Source: JAUIAI01 sp963732405 (lineage in GTDB: Bacteria > Pseudomonadota > Gammaproteobacteria > Burkholderiales > Burkholderiaceae_E). Taken from it: 64,000 nucleotides of DNA. Numbering within the stretch: position 1 is the first letter of the stretch; each line of letters starts with the position of its first letter. This document shows positions 1 through 9,341 of the stretch, in pieces. The translations under genes and the position numbers were made by a program. Below the pieces are notes generated by a model, which worked only from the letters and a program-made list of their open reading frames with translations, searched no databases and had not been told where the DNA came from. The stretch covers positions 186,001 to 250,000 of the forward strand of contig CAVSZG010000003.1 of assembly GCA_963732405.1 (NCBI GenBank), given 5' to 3'.

Positions 1-112
1 GGTCGGTGGGCCATCAGATGATTCCCCATGCGTTCACTATCTCGCGCGCCGCGGACGGCCGCTTATACCCTTTTTGGGAGGGGCGGATCACCCAAATCCG
101 TTTTGACACGCC

Positions 113-982
113 ATGAGTGCGAGCCGCAGGATGATCAATGGGTTCTTCGTACTCGCCGGCACACTCGGCCTCATGATCCTGGTCGCTGCCCTCGGATTCT
201 GGCTCGCGTCACGCGAGAATGCGCGGCTGATCGAACAGGAAATCGTCGGCTCCGCGCCGTTGGTCTCCATCGATCTTCGCCCCGAGATGTACGCCGAACT
301 GCCAGCACCCGTACGCCGCTATTTCGACTTTGCTTTTAATGGTCAGACCGACGTGTCGCTGCGTGCAGTTTCCTTCCGTCAGACCGGTCAGTTCCTGTTG
401 CCGGTGGGCGAGTTCGAGGCGCAGGGTCGACAGATCAGCCGTCCAGCGTCGACGATCTTTGCGTGGATCGGCACGTTTCGCCGCTTCGGCCTGCCATTGA
501 TCGAAACCCGTGACGCCTACTTCGGGAACCGCCATGACATGCGCGCCAAGTTGTTCGGCTGGATCAAGGTGATGCACACCGACTATGAGGAAGCAGAGCA
601 GATTGCCTCGCTGCACAGCTACATGACATTGCGCTATTACGGTCAGGCGCCGCTCATGCCGTGGGCGCTGCTACCCAATGAATCCGTCACCTGGGAGGCG
701 CGCGATCACCGATCGGCCGTTCTGCGAATCACCCGGCCGGATCTGGCGGGGGCCTATGTGGTGACGTTTGGCGAGGATGGGCGAATCGAGGAGATGGCGT
801 CGGATCGCCTGCTGATGGAAGGCAATCTGACCGTGCAGTTCGAGGTCGGTCAGAAGCTCGACTACAGGGTTGTCGAGGGGTTCATGGTGCCGACCCGGCT
901 CGACTATCAATGGACCCTGGCAGACGGAACTGTATCGAGTCATTTCCGCTCCGAGGTACGAGAGTTGACACTGATCCGATGA
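113..982 (+). CDS. DUF6544-like membrane-anchored protein
   Basis: This 289-residue protein has one strongly hydrophobic segment at about residues 8-32, directly after a basic start (MSASRRM), so it is probably anchored in the inner membrane or exported. The rest is soluble, with several Trp/Tyr-rich strands (YFDFAFNG, FAWIGTFRR, PWALLP), and resembles the DUF6544/DUF6920 group of uncharacterised bacterial proteins; that assignment is from memory of the family pattern. No catalytic motif is visible. It is convergent with the ABC transporter operon and has no partner gene in the window. The GTG/ATG choices further upstream have no better ribosome site. Function unknown. Confidence 0.6.
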   Translation: MSASRRMINGFFVLAGTLGLMILVAALGFWLASRENARLIEQEIVGSAPLVSIDLRPEMYAELPAPVRRYFDFAFNGQTDVSLRAVSFRQTGQFLLPVGEFEAQGRQISRPASTIFAWIGTFRRFGLPLIETRDAYFGNRHDMRAKLFGWIKVMHTDYEEAEQIASLHSYMTLRYYGQAPLMPWALLPNESVTWEARDHRSAVLRITRPDLAGAYVVTFGEDGRIEEMASDRLLMEGNLTVQFEVGQKLDYRVVEGFMVPTRLDYQWTLADGTVSSHFRSEVRELTLIR

Positions 983-1076
983 GTGATGCCGGGGCATCTT
1001 CGTGCATGGATGGGCGATCAGCGGTTCGCGAAACCGCGACACAGGCTCGGCGCGATTCGTCGATCGGCCGCATTCC

Positions 1077-1931
1077 CTAATGCTGATCAATCTGTCGCTG
1101 CACGGCACGGCCCACCAGAATCAGCGCCAGCGCCGTGACCAACACTGCAAGGCCCGGAAACACGGACATCCAGGGTGCATACAGGATGGTGTCCTTGCCC
1201 TGCTGGAGGATCGCGCCCCAGTCGGGTGTGGGCGGCTGCACGCCCAGACCCAGAAACCCCAGCGCAGCCTGGATCTGCAGAATCAGCGGGAACAGGATCA
1301 TGTATTGGGTTAGGACTTGCGGCAGGATGTTGCGTATCACATGTCGACGCAGAATCGTCCCCTCGGTCAGCCCGATGCTGCGTGCCGCCTCGACGTATGC
1401 CAGGCCTGCTTCAGACATCGCGCCGGCTCGCGCGATGCGAAAGAACACTGGTAGGTAGACCAGGGCGAGGGCGAGTACCAGATTGTGCAGCGAGGGGCCG
1501 AGAATCCCGGTGATGATGATGCCCAGGATGATTGGTGGAAAGCTCAGCATCACGTCGATGAATCGGCCCAGGACGAGGTCGATCACACCGCCGTAGTAGC
1601 CTGAGATCATGCCCGGAATACTGCCGAATATTGCCGAGAGCAGCAGCGAGCCGGCGCAGATCGACAGCGTGACCCGTGTGCCGTAGACGACTCGCGCAAA
1701 CACATCGCGGCCGACATCGTCCGTGCCGAACCAATGATCGGTTGAGGGTGGCAGCAGACTGGACTGCGTGTCGATCGCCAGTGGCGACAGCTGGGCGAAG
1801 ACTGACGGGAACAGCGCCAGCAGCAGCAGGCCGATCAGGATCGCAATGCCCAGTAGCGTTCCCGGTTCCCGTCGTGCACGACCAAACAAACGTCCGCGCA
1901 ATCGCGTGGTTGGCGCAGCGGTCACGGTCAT
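1077..1931 (-). CDS. Oligopeptide-type ABC transporter permease (DppC/OppC class)
   Basis: This inner-membrane permease of a peptide/nickel/opine-type ABC importer has 284 residues, usual for DppC. An N-terminal segment (about residues 28-48) is followed by the class hallmark STDHWFGTDDVGRDVFARV, then five further membrane segments. The EAA loop (YVEAARSIGLTEGTILRRH, about residues 180-198) contacts the ATPases. It is the last gene of the leftward operon that begins at 9137 and lies 10 bp downstream of the DppB-like permease gene, so the two probably form the heterodimeric channel. The substrate cannot be read from the sequence; the neighbouring enolase-superfamily and epimerase genes suggest a carbohydrate-like or modified amino-acid ligand rather than plain dipeptides. 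Confidence 0.93.
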   Translation of the reverse strand: MTVTAAPTTRLRGRLFGRARREPGTLLGIAILIGLLLLALFPSVFAQLSPLAIDTQSSLLPPSTDHWFGTDDVGRDVFARVVYGTRVTLSICAGSLLLSAIFGSIPGMISGYYGGVIDLVLGRFIDVMLSFPPIILGIIITGILGPSLHNLVLALALVYLPVFFRIARAGAMSEAGLAYVEAARSIGLTEGTILRRHVIRNILPQVLTQYMILFPLILQIQAALGFLGLGVQPPTPDWGAILQQGKDTILYAPWMSVFPGLAVLVTALALILVGRAVQRQIDQH

Positions 1932-1941
1932 CGTTTGCCGT

Positions 1942-2886
1942 TCACGAGCGGCGCAGCCGCGGATCGATGAATCGGTAGGCGATGTCGACCAGCAGATTCA
2001 CGACCATGGCGACAACGACCACTACCAGCAATGCACCCTGCAGCACTGGATAGTCGCGTGTCTGGATCGAGGCGAGCAGCAAGCGCCCCAGACCGGGCAG
2101 GGCAAACAGGGATTCAACGATGACCACGCCCCCTAGGATCTGGATCAGGATCAGGCCCATGAAGGTCACGATCGGAATCGCGATATTTCTCAGGATATGC
2201 TTGAAGAAGATGAGACGGGTCGGCATGCCCTTGGCAATTGCAGTGCGCACATAGTCCTGATGCAGCGCCGAAATCACATTCTGCCGGACAAACTGGCTGT
2301 AGGCGGCCGTCTGGAGAAACGCCAGACTGAGCATGGGCAACAAGATGATCGCCAGATTGTCACCAACTGATTCGCTCGGTGGGGTGAACTGCAATGGGGG
2401 TGACCAGGCAAACACATTGGAAACCACCACCAGGAGCATCAATCCAACCCAGAAGACCGGTGCAGCAAGGCCACCCACGTTGAGACTCTGCACCACATGG
2501 TCGACGAAGCGGCCTTCATGGATACCGGCAAACAAGCCCAGCGGCACGCCGATGATCGTGGCCACGGCGAGCGTGAGCATGGCCAGTTCGACCGTGACCA
2601 GGAACGCCTTGCCAACCATGGCGGCTACCGACACGCCTCTGATCCAGCTCGTGCCCAAGTCTCCCTGCAAAACGTTGCCCAACCAGTGGACGTACTGACG
2701 GGGAATCGATTCGTCCAGGCCGAAGAACGCGCGTAAGGACAGCTCGGCCTCCTGGCTGCCGGCCTGGCCCATCATCTGGGCGACCACGTCGCCAGGCACT
2801 TGGCGAATCAGCCAGAAGATCAGGAAAGAGGCGATGACCGCCGTGGTCAACGAAGCGCTGATGCGTTTGACGAGATAGGCGGTCAT
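1942..2886 (-). CDS. Oligopeptide-type ABC transporter permease (DppB/OppB class)
   Basis: This is the second inner-membrane permease of the importer, 314 residues, typical of DppB. It begins with the characteristic amphipathic start (MTAYLVKRISASL), a first membrane helix at about residues 9-30, and the DppB-type stretch PGDVVAQMMGQ. The EAA loop QDYVRTAIAKGMPTRLIFFK lies near residues 210-229. The protein ends in DPRLRRS, a common DppB C-terminus. The gene sits 35 bp after the solute-binding-protein gene and 10 bp before the DppC-like gene, which fits co-translation. No sign of damage. Confidence 0.93.
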   Translation of the reverse strand: MTAYLVKRISASLTTAVIASFLIFWLIRQVPGDVVAQMMGQAGSQEAELSLRAFFGLDESIPRQYVHWLGNVLQGDLGTSWIRGVSVAAMVGKAFLVTVELAMLTLAVATIIGVPLGLFAGIHEGRFVDHVVQSLNVGGLAAPVFWVGLMLLVVVSNVFAWSPPLQFTPPSESVGDNLAIILLPMLSLAFLQTAAYSQFVRQNVISALHQDYVRTAIAKGMPTRLIFFKHILRNIAIPIVTFMGLILIQILGGVVIVESLFALPGLGRLLLASIQTRDYPVLQGALLVVVVVAMVVNLLVDIAYRFIDPRLRRS

Positions 2887-2921
2887 GACCAGGCCTCAGT
2901 CACCATCCGGTACCTGGACGA

Positions 2922-4523
2922 CTATCGCTTCAACCAGGTTCGGGCGAGCCCGTAATACCAACCGGTTGGGTGCTGGACAAAATTGCGCACTGAATCCCGG
3001 CGCGCAATGACATGGTCTGCCGAAAACAGCATGATGGTTGGAACGGTTTCGGCGAGTATCTGCTGAAATCGGGCGTAGATTGCCCGTCGTTTGTCGAAAT
3101 CCGCTTCGGCACGACCCTGGTCGAGCAGTTCACTGGCTGCCGCGTTGTACCAGTTGCGAAAGTCGGCACCCTGCGGCCGTTGGTGAAAATGGCGGTAAAA
3201 CAGCAGGTTGGGGTCGGGCTGAGTCGCCCAGTCATTGAACGTCAGGCCCATCTGCTGCGCCCTGAAGTTCTTGATCCAGACGCCGAGATCGACGCGTTGG
3301 ATGGTCAGGTCGATGCCGATGGGTGCCAGCTGCTGTTTCAGCGTCACGGCCGCGGGATCCATCCAGTCGTAGCCATTGATGGTCGTGAGGGTCAGCCCAA
3401 ATCCGGCATCCAGACCGGCTTCTTTCAGCAAGGCCTTTGCCTTGGCGATGTCAGGCCCTTGCATCGGTAGATCGGCCATTGGAACGCCCCAACGCTCCTG
3501 CATACCGGCGACCATGGTGCCGATCACTGTGCCCTGATCACCAATGGCGGCCTCTTTGATCTGCTGTTTATCAACCGCCAAGGAAATTGCCTGGCGGACC
3601 TTGACATTGTCCAAAGGCTTGAGCTCCGCGCCCAGGTCAAGTGATTTCTGATTCAGCGAGGCAAAGCGATCGATCTTGATGCCATCGATGCCGGTTGTCT
3701 GCCTGGCATCTTGCGGCCGTTCCAGTGGAACGAGGTCAACGCGCTTGTTGCGCAGGGCAATCAGCATTGATGCGCTATTGGGCAGGAAGCTGAAATTGAT
3801 CCGATCCAGATAAGGCATGTCCTTTTGCCAATAATCCGGGTTGCGTTCGAGTACGAGATTCGCGTTGGGATTGAATTCGACGAGTTTGAACGGACCCGTG
3901 CCGACGCTGACGGCGTTCAGTCGATTGCGTGCGCCTTCCTGATCGAAAAAACCTGCAGGCACCACGGCACCGTACTTGTTGCCCAGCGTCATGGGTAGCG
4001 AGGCGTTGGGCGTATTGAGGGAAATCCGGATCGTCTGCGGATCCACCACCTCGATCGCCTCGATATTGGCGAAGTCTCCTGCACCGGGAGACCCGTTCTT
4101 CGGATTGCGAATGTAGTTGTAGCTATAGGCGACATCAATGGCCGTCATCGCCTGGCCATTGTGGAACTTGACGCCTTGTCGCAGCTTGACCGTATAGGTT
4201 TTGCCTTCATCGGTGATGTCGACGCTCTCGGCCAGCAGTGGCATGGCCTGGCCATCGGCCGATTCGTAAAAAAGGCCTTGATAGATCAGCACGGTGAGTC
4301 GGATGCGGGCATCGGCAGCTTGATGAAACGGATCCAGTCCTGGCGGCTCGACCAGCAAGCCCATGTTGAGTGTGCCCCCGGTGGTCGGGCTGCTGGCGGC
4401 AGGGCCATACAGGTCGCCAGCGTACGAGGATAAGGTGACTGCCAACGACAGAACGCCTGTCAGAAGTGCAGCCCTGCCGAAGCGCTGAAGGCAACGGACG
4501 GGGTATGGATTGATTGATTTCAT
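2922..4523 (-). CDS. ABC transporter periplasmic solute-binding protein, family 5
   Basis: This is a periplasmic ligand-binding protein of the SBP_bac_5 (DppA/OppA) family. From the chosen ATG it has 533 residues: a signal peptide with basic start (MKSINPYPVR) and hydrophobic core (LLTGVLSLAVTL), cut near SSYAG. Family landmarks follow: GGTLNMGLLVEPPGLDP, a YQGLFYES strand, YTVKLRQGVKFHNGQ, and NPDYWQKDMPYLDRI. The ATG at 4523 was preferred over two upstream ATGs (4583, 4544) because it has an AGGAGA about 8 bases ahead and leaves a full signal peptide. The upstream starts would overlap the RidA gene. It supplies substrate to the two permeases that follow. Confidence 0.92.
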   Translation of the reverse strand: MKSINPYPVRCLQRFGRAALLTGVLSLAVTLSSYAGDLYGPAASSPTTGGTLNMGLLVEPPGLDPFHQAADARIRLTVLIYQGLFYESADGQAMPLLAESVDITDEGKTYTVKLRQGVKFHNGQAMTAIDVAYSYNYIRNPKNGSPGAGDFANIEAIEVVDPQTIRISLNTPNASLPMTLGNKYGAVVPAGFFDQEGARNRLNAVSVGTGPFKLVEFNPNANLVLERNPDYWQKDMPYLDRINFSFLPNSASMLIALRNKRVDLVPLERPQDARQTTGIDGIKIDRFASLNQKSLDLGAELKPLDNVKVRQAISLAVDKQQIKEAAIGDQGTVIGTMVAGMQERWGVPMADLPMQGPDIAKAKALLKEAGLDAGFGLTLTTINGYDWMDPAAVTLKQQLAPIGIDLTIQRVDLGVWIKNFRAQQMGLTFNDWATQPDPNLLFYRHFHQRPQGADFRNWYNAAASELLDQGRAEADFDKRRAIYARFQQILAETVPTIMLFSADHVIARRDSVRNFVQHPTGWYYGLARTWLKR

Positions 4524-4563
4524 CGACCGGGTCTCCTGCTTCATTGTGGTTCGTGACAGCTGC

Positions 4564-5034
4564 TTACCGATCGCCAGGCTCACGCACAGCGATCGTCATG
4601 TCGATTTCAACCGCGGCATTGCGCGGCAGTTCGGCTACGCCGATGGCGGCGCGAGCATGCCGACCAGCCTCCCCGAATATCTCGACGGCCAGATCGGAGG
4701 CCGCATCGAGCACCTTGGGTTGGGCATTGAAGCCCGGTGCGGAGGCCACATAGCCGTTGATCCTGAGCAGGCGTTGAACGCCATCGAGCGTACCCAGCTC
4801 GTTGCGCAAGCAGGCCAGGCCCTGCAGCAGGCAGATGCGCGCCTGCTCGCGGGCGGTGTCCAGATCAACCTCGGCACCGACTTTACCGAATACGCGCACT
4901 TCGCCATCGATCTTGGGCAGCTGGCCACTGATGTAGGCGATGCCCTGGTGCACCACGACCGGCAGATAGTTGAACGATGGCGTGGCAGCCTCGGGTAATA
5001 CGATGCCAAGTGTCCTGAGTCGCTGATCAAACAC
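4564..5034 (-). CDS. RidA/YjgF-family protein
   Basis: This 156-residue protein belongs to the RidA (YjgF/YER057c) superfamily of trimeric enamine/imine deaminases. Family strands are visible: HQGIAYISGQLP near residue 30, LACLRNELGTLDGVQRLLRI in the middle, and a C-terminal region with AAIGVAELPRNAAVEIDMTI, the usual conserved end of the family. It is slightly longer than housekeeping RidA (about 128 residues) and resembles the subgroup found in catabolic operons. It overlaps the epimerase gene by 8 bp and precedes the solute-binding-protein gene, so it is translated as part of the importer operon. A role in removing reactive enamines from the imported substrate's breakdown is inference. Confidence 0.88.
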   Translation of the reverse strand: MFDQRLRTLGIVLPEAATPSFNYLPVVVHQGIAYISGQLPKIDGEVRVFGKVGAEVDLDTAREQARICLLQGLACLRNELGTLDGVQRLLRINGYVASAPGFNAQPKVLDAASDLAVEIFGEAGRHARAAIGVAELPRNAAVEIDMTIAVREPGDR

Positions 5035-6001
5035 TGTCGTTGTACTCCGTCAGTAAGGATGCGATCGTCGCGGAGAGGTCGAATCGTGGGATAAAACCCA
5101 GATCCGCCCGAATCAGCGCGTCGCTGATGGCTGGAAAGGTCTGCATCGCCGGTGCAGGCGTGAAGCTCAGTTCGGCGTTGCCCGCTTGCGCCGTCGCTTC
5201 GCTCACGATTTGCGACATACTCGCACGAAAGCCATTGATGTTGTAGAGGATCTGCGGATGGGTCGGGCTTTCCAGCACGGCGAGCACTGCGCGCGCCACA
5301 TCAGCGACATGCATGAGGTCCATGAGCTCGTCGTGGCTGACGACCTCGAATGAGCGTCGCTCGCGGGCTGCAGCGATCAGGTTCTCGATCTGTGCGGCGG
5401 CCCCTTGGTACCACAGGTTGGCGCCCAGTACGAGTGGTAGACGCAAACCCGTGACGGGCAGGGCTGCGCGCCGTCGGTAGTAAGCGGCCAGCCGCTCACA
5501 GAGTTCCTTGGTCAGGCCGTAGAAGGTGTTCGGCTCCGTGGGAGCAGTTTCGTCAACGGGCTGGTCGGGATAGCGGGCGGATTCTCCATAGACGACGGTC
5601 GAACTGGTCCAGATCACTGGCAGGCCACCAGCCGCGACGGCGGCCTCGAGCACATTGCGAAAGCCATTCACATTGATGGTCATCGCCCGGTCGGACTGCG
5701 CCTCGCCCGACTTCATCAGGCCATTGTTGCCGGCGCTGTGCGCCGCCAGACTGATGATTGCCCTTGCCCGGGACTGCGTGACGGTTGCCTGCAGGCGCGG
5801 TCGGTCTTCGATCGACGCAATGGTCTCGTCGAAGCGGCCCGTCAGATCGGCCAGCAGATCGACCGGCATCGCCGGTCCGATGAGATGAGGGCGATACCCG
5901 CAATCGATCAGCGTCCGGGTTACCGTCGATCCGACAAAGCCACGCCCACCGACCACGATGACCGTTGTGCCGCGCCCGGAACGCTCAGAGCGAGAGATCA
6001 T
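5027..6001 (-). CDS. NAD-dependent epimerase/dehydratase (extended SDR)
   Basis: This sugar-nucleotide-epimerase-type extended short-chain dehydrogenase has about 324 residues. The N-terminal Rossmann motif is GGRGFVGS. A TSSTVVYGES strand carries the catalytic Ser/Thr, and YGLTKELCE supplies the YxxxK pair. The reading frame is open upstream to 6103, but that part is arginine-rich and lies inside the ATPase gene, so the ATG at 6001 (MISRSERSGRG) is chosen. It overlaps the ATPase gene by 17 bp. Its place inside a transporter operon suggests that it oxidises or epimerises the imported compound rather than acting in cell-surface sugar synthesis; that is inference. Confidence 0.9.
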   Translation of the reverse strand: MISRSERSGRGTTVIVVGGRGFVGSTVTRTLIDCGYRPHLIGPAMPVDLLADLTGRFDETIASIEDRPRLQATVTQSRARAIISLAAHSAGNNGLMKSGEAQSDRAMTINVNGFRNVLEAAVAAGGLPVIWTSSTVVYGESARYPDQPVDETAPTEPNTFYGLTKELCERLAAYYRRRAALPVTGLRLPLVLGANLWYQGAAAQIENLIAAARERRSFEVVSHDELMDLMHVADVARAVLAVLESPTHPQILYNINGFRASMSQIVSEATAQAGNAELSFTPAPAMQTFPAISDALIRADLGFIPRFDLSATIASLLTEYNDSV

Positions 6002-6983
6002 CACGAAGACAGGCCTTCCAGTGGTTGGGGCCGACGGATTCGAGCGGCGGCACAGTGACGGAGCAGGCGTCGATCGCGAACGGGCAGCGCGTGCGGAACA
6101 CACAACCCGAGGGCGGGTCGCTGGGGCTGGGGATCTCGCCCTGAAGTGTCAAACGCGGGCCGGTCCGCGTGTTGCCGGGCACCGCCTGCAACAAGGCGGC
6201 CGTATAGGGATGACGAGGCTGTTGATACAGCGAGCGGGTTGGTGCCGACTCCATGACCCGGCCCAGATAAAGCACCATCACCCGATCCGCGATCACTTCG
6301 ACTACCGATAGATCATGGCTGATGAACATCAGCGCGAGTGCCAGATTCTGTTGCAGGCTTTGCAGCAGGGTGATGATCTCGGCCTGAATCGATACATCCA
6401 GAGCCGAAACCGGTTCGTCGGCCACGATGAATCGTGGCGAAGCTGCCAGTGCACGGGCGATCGCGATACGCTGGCCCTGGCCTCCCGAGAACGATCGTGG
6501 ATAACGATTCAGAAAACTTGCCGGCAAGCCAACCTGCCTCAGCAAATCCGCCGCGCGTTCTCCGGCGTCGCGGCGGTTCAGTCCGAAGTGCAGTCGCAAT
6601 GGCTCGGCGAGCGTGTCGGCAATGGTCATGCGGGCGTTCAGGCTCGCCACGGGGTCCTGGAAAATCATTTGAAAGTGTCGGCGAAAGCGACGCAGGCCAG
6701 CCGCATCCAGGCTGGCGAGGTCTTCACCGTCGAAACTGACCCGGCCGGCCGTCGGTTCGAGCAAGCGCAAGGTCAACCGGCCCAATGTGGACTTGCCGGA
6801 TCCGGATTCACCCACCACGCCCAATACTTCACCCGGGTCAATCGCAAAATCGACCGCTTCAACCGCTCGTACCGGTGCTCCCGTACGGCCCAAGCCAGAG
6901 CTGCGTGACGGGAAGTGACGGGTGATCTGCTCGGCGTGCACGAGAGGCCTGGTCATGCTGCCAGGACCATCCAGCCTCGTCAT
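5985..6983 (-). CDS. Oligopeptide-type ABC transporter ATP-binding protein (DppF class)
   Basis: This is the second nucleotide-binding subunit of the importer, 332 residues. Walker A is GESGSGKSTL near residue 59, the Q-loop is FQDPVASLN, the signature is FSGGQGQRIAIARALA, and Walker B is FIVADEPVSALD followed by the switch His in ISHDLSVV. The C-terminal oligopeptide/dipeptide extension with spaced cysteines (CVFRTRCPFAIDAC) is typical of DppF and may hold an iron-sulfur cluster in relatives. The ATG at 6983 overlaps the stop of the DppD-like gene (ATGA), so the two ATPases are probably translationally coupled and form a heterodimer. Confidence 0.93.
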   Translation of the reverse strand: MTRLDGPGSMTRPLVHAEQITRHFPSRSSGLGRTGAPVRAVEAVDFAIDPGEVLGVVGESGSGKSTLGRLTLRLLEPTAGRVSFDGEDLASLDAAGLRRFRRHFQMIFQDPVASLNARMTIADTLAEPLRLHFGLNRRDAGERAADLLRQVGLPASFLNRYPRSFSGGQGQRIAIARALAASPRFIVADEPVSALDVSIQAEIITLLQSLQQNLALALMFISHDLSVVEVIADRVMVLYLGRVMESAPTRSLYQQPRHPYTAALLQAVPGNTRTGPRLTLQGEIPSPSDPPSGCVFRTRCPFAIDACSVTVPPLESVGPNHWKACLRDDLSL

Positions 6984-7969
6984 GCCAACTCCCGCCAGCG
7001 TAGACAGGCGCTGCGATGTCCGGGCGCGGTCGACTCAAGGCGGGGGGACTCATGACGACAGATATCGCGGGCATGCAGGCACCGAGGATGAAACCGGCAT
7101 CCGGGTGGTCGTGAGAGCGGATCGGGCAGGCCACCGGGAATCGGGCGTAGCGTGCGGCCGTCGGCAGTCTCGTAGGAACGCCTGGGAATGCAGGCGAGCA
7201 GCGCCCGGGTATATGGATGGCGGGCGCCGTGAATCACGTCGTGTGCATCGCCTTCCTCGACCACTTCGCCCGCATACATGACGGCCACCCGATCGGCGAT
7301 TTCGCCGACCAGGTTCAGGTCGTGGGTGACGAAGATCATCGCCATGGCGCGCTGCGCGCGCAGGCGTTTCAGCAAATGAATGATCTGTGCCTGGATCGTG
7401 ACATCCAGTGCCGTGGTCGGTTCATCGGCAATCAGGAGCTTCGGGTCACAGGCCAGCGCCAGCGCAATCATTGCTCGCTGGCGCATGCCGCCAGACAGTT
7501 CGTGCGGGTAGGCGTCGACCCGGCGTTGCGGATCGGCGATGCCGACTTGAGCGAGCAAATCGATGGCTGCGCGGCGGGCGAGCGCACGGCTGGCGTGTTG
7601 GTGGACGCGAATCGTTTCACCGATCTGCTCGCCGATCGTGAATACCGGGTTCAGGCTTGCCATAGGATTCTGAAAGATCATCGCGATCTGTGAACCGCGC
7701 AAGCGGCGCATTGTCGGCTCGGTAATGCTCAGCAAGTCGTGCGAGCTGCCTGTCTTGTCCAGGAACAGCGCCTTGCCACCCGCCACCCGCCCAGTGGTTC
7801 GACCGAGCAGCCGCATCAGTGATAAGCCGGTGACGGACTTGCCCGAACCCGATTCGCCGACGATGGCCAGCACCTGGGCCTCACGCACGGTGAGGCTGAC
7901 GCCGTCGACCGCTTTCAGCTCGCCAGCCGGAGTGTCGAAATAGGTGCGCAGATCAGTGACCTGAAGCAC
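6980..7969 (-). CDS. Oligopeptide-type ABC transporter ATP-binding protein (DppD class)
   Basis: This is the first nucleotide-binding subunit. Walker A is GESGSGKSVTGL, Q-loop FQNPMASLN, signature LSGGMRQRAMIALALA, Walker B LLIADEPTTALD, and H-loop VTHDLNLV. The C-terminal CRFHPRCLHARDIC is the usual oligopeptide-transport cysteine motif. The frame is open to an ATG at 8092, but that would overlap the enolase-superfamily gene by 89 bp with an Arg/Ser-rich leader. The GTG at 7969 starts the protein exactly where the family begins (LQVTDLRTYFDT) and leaves a 34-bp gap, so it is preferred; a TTG at 7996 is also possible. No clear ribosome site favours either. Confidence 0.9.
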   Translation of the reverse strand: MLQVTDLRTYFDTPAGELKAVDGVSLTVREAQVLAIVGESGSGKSVTGLSLMRLLGRTTGRVAGGKALFLDKTGSSHDLLSITEPTMRRLRGSQIAMIFQNPMASLNPVFTIGEQIGETIRVHQHASRALARRAAIDLLAQVGIADPQRRVDAYPHELSGGMRQRAMIALALACDPKLLIADEPTTALDVTIQAQIIHLLKRLRAQRAMAMIFVTHDLNLVGEIADRVAVMYAGEVVEEGDAHDVIHGARHPYTRALLACIPRRSYETADGRTLRPIPGGLPDPLSRPPGCRFHPRCLHARDICRHESPRLESTAPGHRSACLRWRELA

Positions 7970-8003
7970 GACAGGGAGACTGTCAGCGGGGTGCAAGGCA
8001 GGT

Positions 8004-9137
8004 TCAAGCCGGTTTGAGGCGATAACGCTCGACCGCGTCCATGTCGATATCGATGCCCAGGCCCGGCGCATCCGGCACCGCGATGGTGCCATCGTGACAG
8101 ACGATCGGATCCCTGATCAGTTCGGCGCGCAGGGGATTCTCGCCCAGATCATATTCGAGGCGGATTGGCTCGGGTATGTTGTCGGCATGCGGGTACACCG
8201 ACAGCGAGGCAATAAAATGCACAGCGGCGGCCAGACCGACCGCACCGCCCCAGACATGGGGCGAGAGCCGAAGATGACGCGCATGCGCCATCTCGGCGAT
8301 CTTGCGGCCCTGCCAGAATCCGCCGCACAAGGTGAGATCGGGCTGCAGGATGTCGGCCGCGTCAGCCACCATCGCAAAATCGTGAACCGTATAGAAGGCC
8401 TCGCCGGTCGCAATCGGAAATGGCGAGGATGCCCGAACCCGGGCCAGGCCGGTAAAGTCGCGGGGTGAAACAGGCTCTTCGATCCATTCGGGACGAAAGG
8501 GCGCCATGGCGTCGATCGCGCGTCTGGCGATATCCGCCGTGTAGTTGCTATTGATGTCGACCGCGATTCGAACCTCGTCGCCCAGGATCGCCCGAGCTTC
8601 GCGCAGCCGCCGGACATCACTCGAGGGACCCAGGCCGATCTTGATCTTCACATCGGTATGCCCGGCCATTGCCATTGCCTCGATCTGCGGGGCGAAATCG
8701 GCGTCGGGTTCGTTGGTGAGATAGCCCCCCGATGCATAGATCGGGACGCTGTCGATGCGTCGCCCACCGATCAGCCGGCACACCGGGATGCCCAGCAGCT
8801 TGCCGGTTGCATCCTTGGCCGCGATGTCGATGCCAGAGATCGACCAAAGCATGGCGTTTTGAACGCCAAAGTGATAGTGCCTGGCCAGGATTCGATCAAA
8901 CGCATGTTCAATATCGAACACATTGGTGCCCACAAGATAGGACGCGAGAAATGTCTGATAGCCCTGATTCAGCGCCGGGGGGCCCCAGGCCTCGCCATAG
9001 CCCACTGTGCCATCGGCCAGCCGAAGACGCACAAGCGTGGATTGGCGACCCGTCGCGATGAGCTTGGACATCCCGTAGGCCTTACCGCTGCGAACGGGTA
9101 CGCCAAGGGCGATGAAGTCGATCTCTGTAATGATCAC
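8004..9137 (-). CDS. Mandelate racemase/muconate-lactonizing-type enzyme (enolase superfamily)
   Basis: This 377-residue enzyme has the enolase-superfamily arrangement: an N-terminal capping domain (MIITEIDFIALGVPVRSGKAYG), then a (beta/alpha) barrel. Barrel landmarks are a Lys-x-Lys base (DVKIKIG), metal ligands in AVDINSNY and EWIEEP, and a late His in LSPHVWGG, which is the mandelate-racemase-subgroup base. Members abstract a proton alpha to a carboxylate, so it probably dehydrates or racemises a sugar acid or similar carboxylate. It is the promoter-proximal gene of the leftward transporter operon, so it probably acts on the imported substrate. It faces a divergent hydrolase gene across about 200 bp. 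Confidence 0.9.
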   Translation of the reverse strand: MIITEIDFIALGVPVRSGKAYGMSKLIATGRQSTLVRLRLADGTVGYGEAWGPPALNQGYQTFLASYLVGTNVFDIEHAFDRILARHYHFGVQNAMLWSISGIDIAAKDATGKLLGIPVCRLIGGRRIDSVPIYASGGYLTNEPDADFAPQIEAMAMAGHTDVKIKIGLGPSSDVRRLREARAILGDEVRIAVDINSNYTADIARRAIDAMAPFRPEWIEEPVSPRDFTGLARVRASSPFPIATGEAFYTVHDFAMVADAADILQPDLTLCGGFWQGRKIAEMAHARHLRLSPHVWGGAVGLAAAVHFIASLSVYPHADNIPEPIRLEYDLGENPLRAELIRDPIVCHDGTIAVPDAPGLGIDIDMDAVERYRLKPA

Positions 9138-9341
9138 GTATTCGCTCGTGCCGGATCAAGGGCTGCTGAACCCTGGCTCAGGGTGGCGGGTTATTCGGAC
9201 GATTCGGGCCGGGTTCGAACGCCGTCGATTTCATTTTAAATCAGGCTGCCATGGCTGTCTTCGCGATGATGATGATGATGATGAGGCGTTGCCCGACGAG
9301 GTGAAACCAGCGGTAGTATCCATGGAAACCGGAGGCTGTGA

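Noticed and set aside
985..998. GATGC-CGGG-GCATC hairpin after the first gene as a terminator
   Set aside because: The stem is only 5 bp and is not followed by a T run, so it is too weak to annotate.
6002..6103. Upstream extension of the epimerase frame
   Set aside because: It is Arg/Ser-rich, lies fully in the ATPase gene, and is not part of the SDR fold.
9265..9282. (GAT)6 microsatellite before the hydrolase gene
   Set aside because: It is a short trinucleotide run lying outside genes with no sign of function; not listed as a feature.
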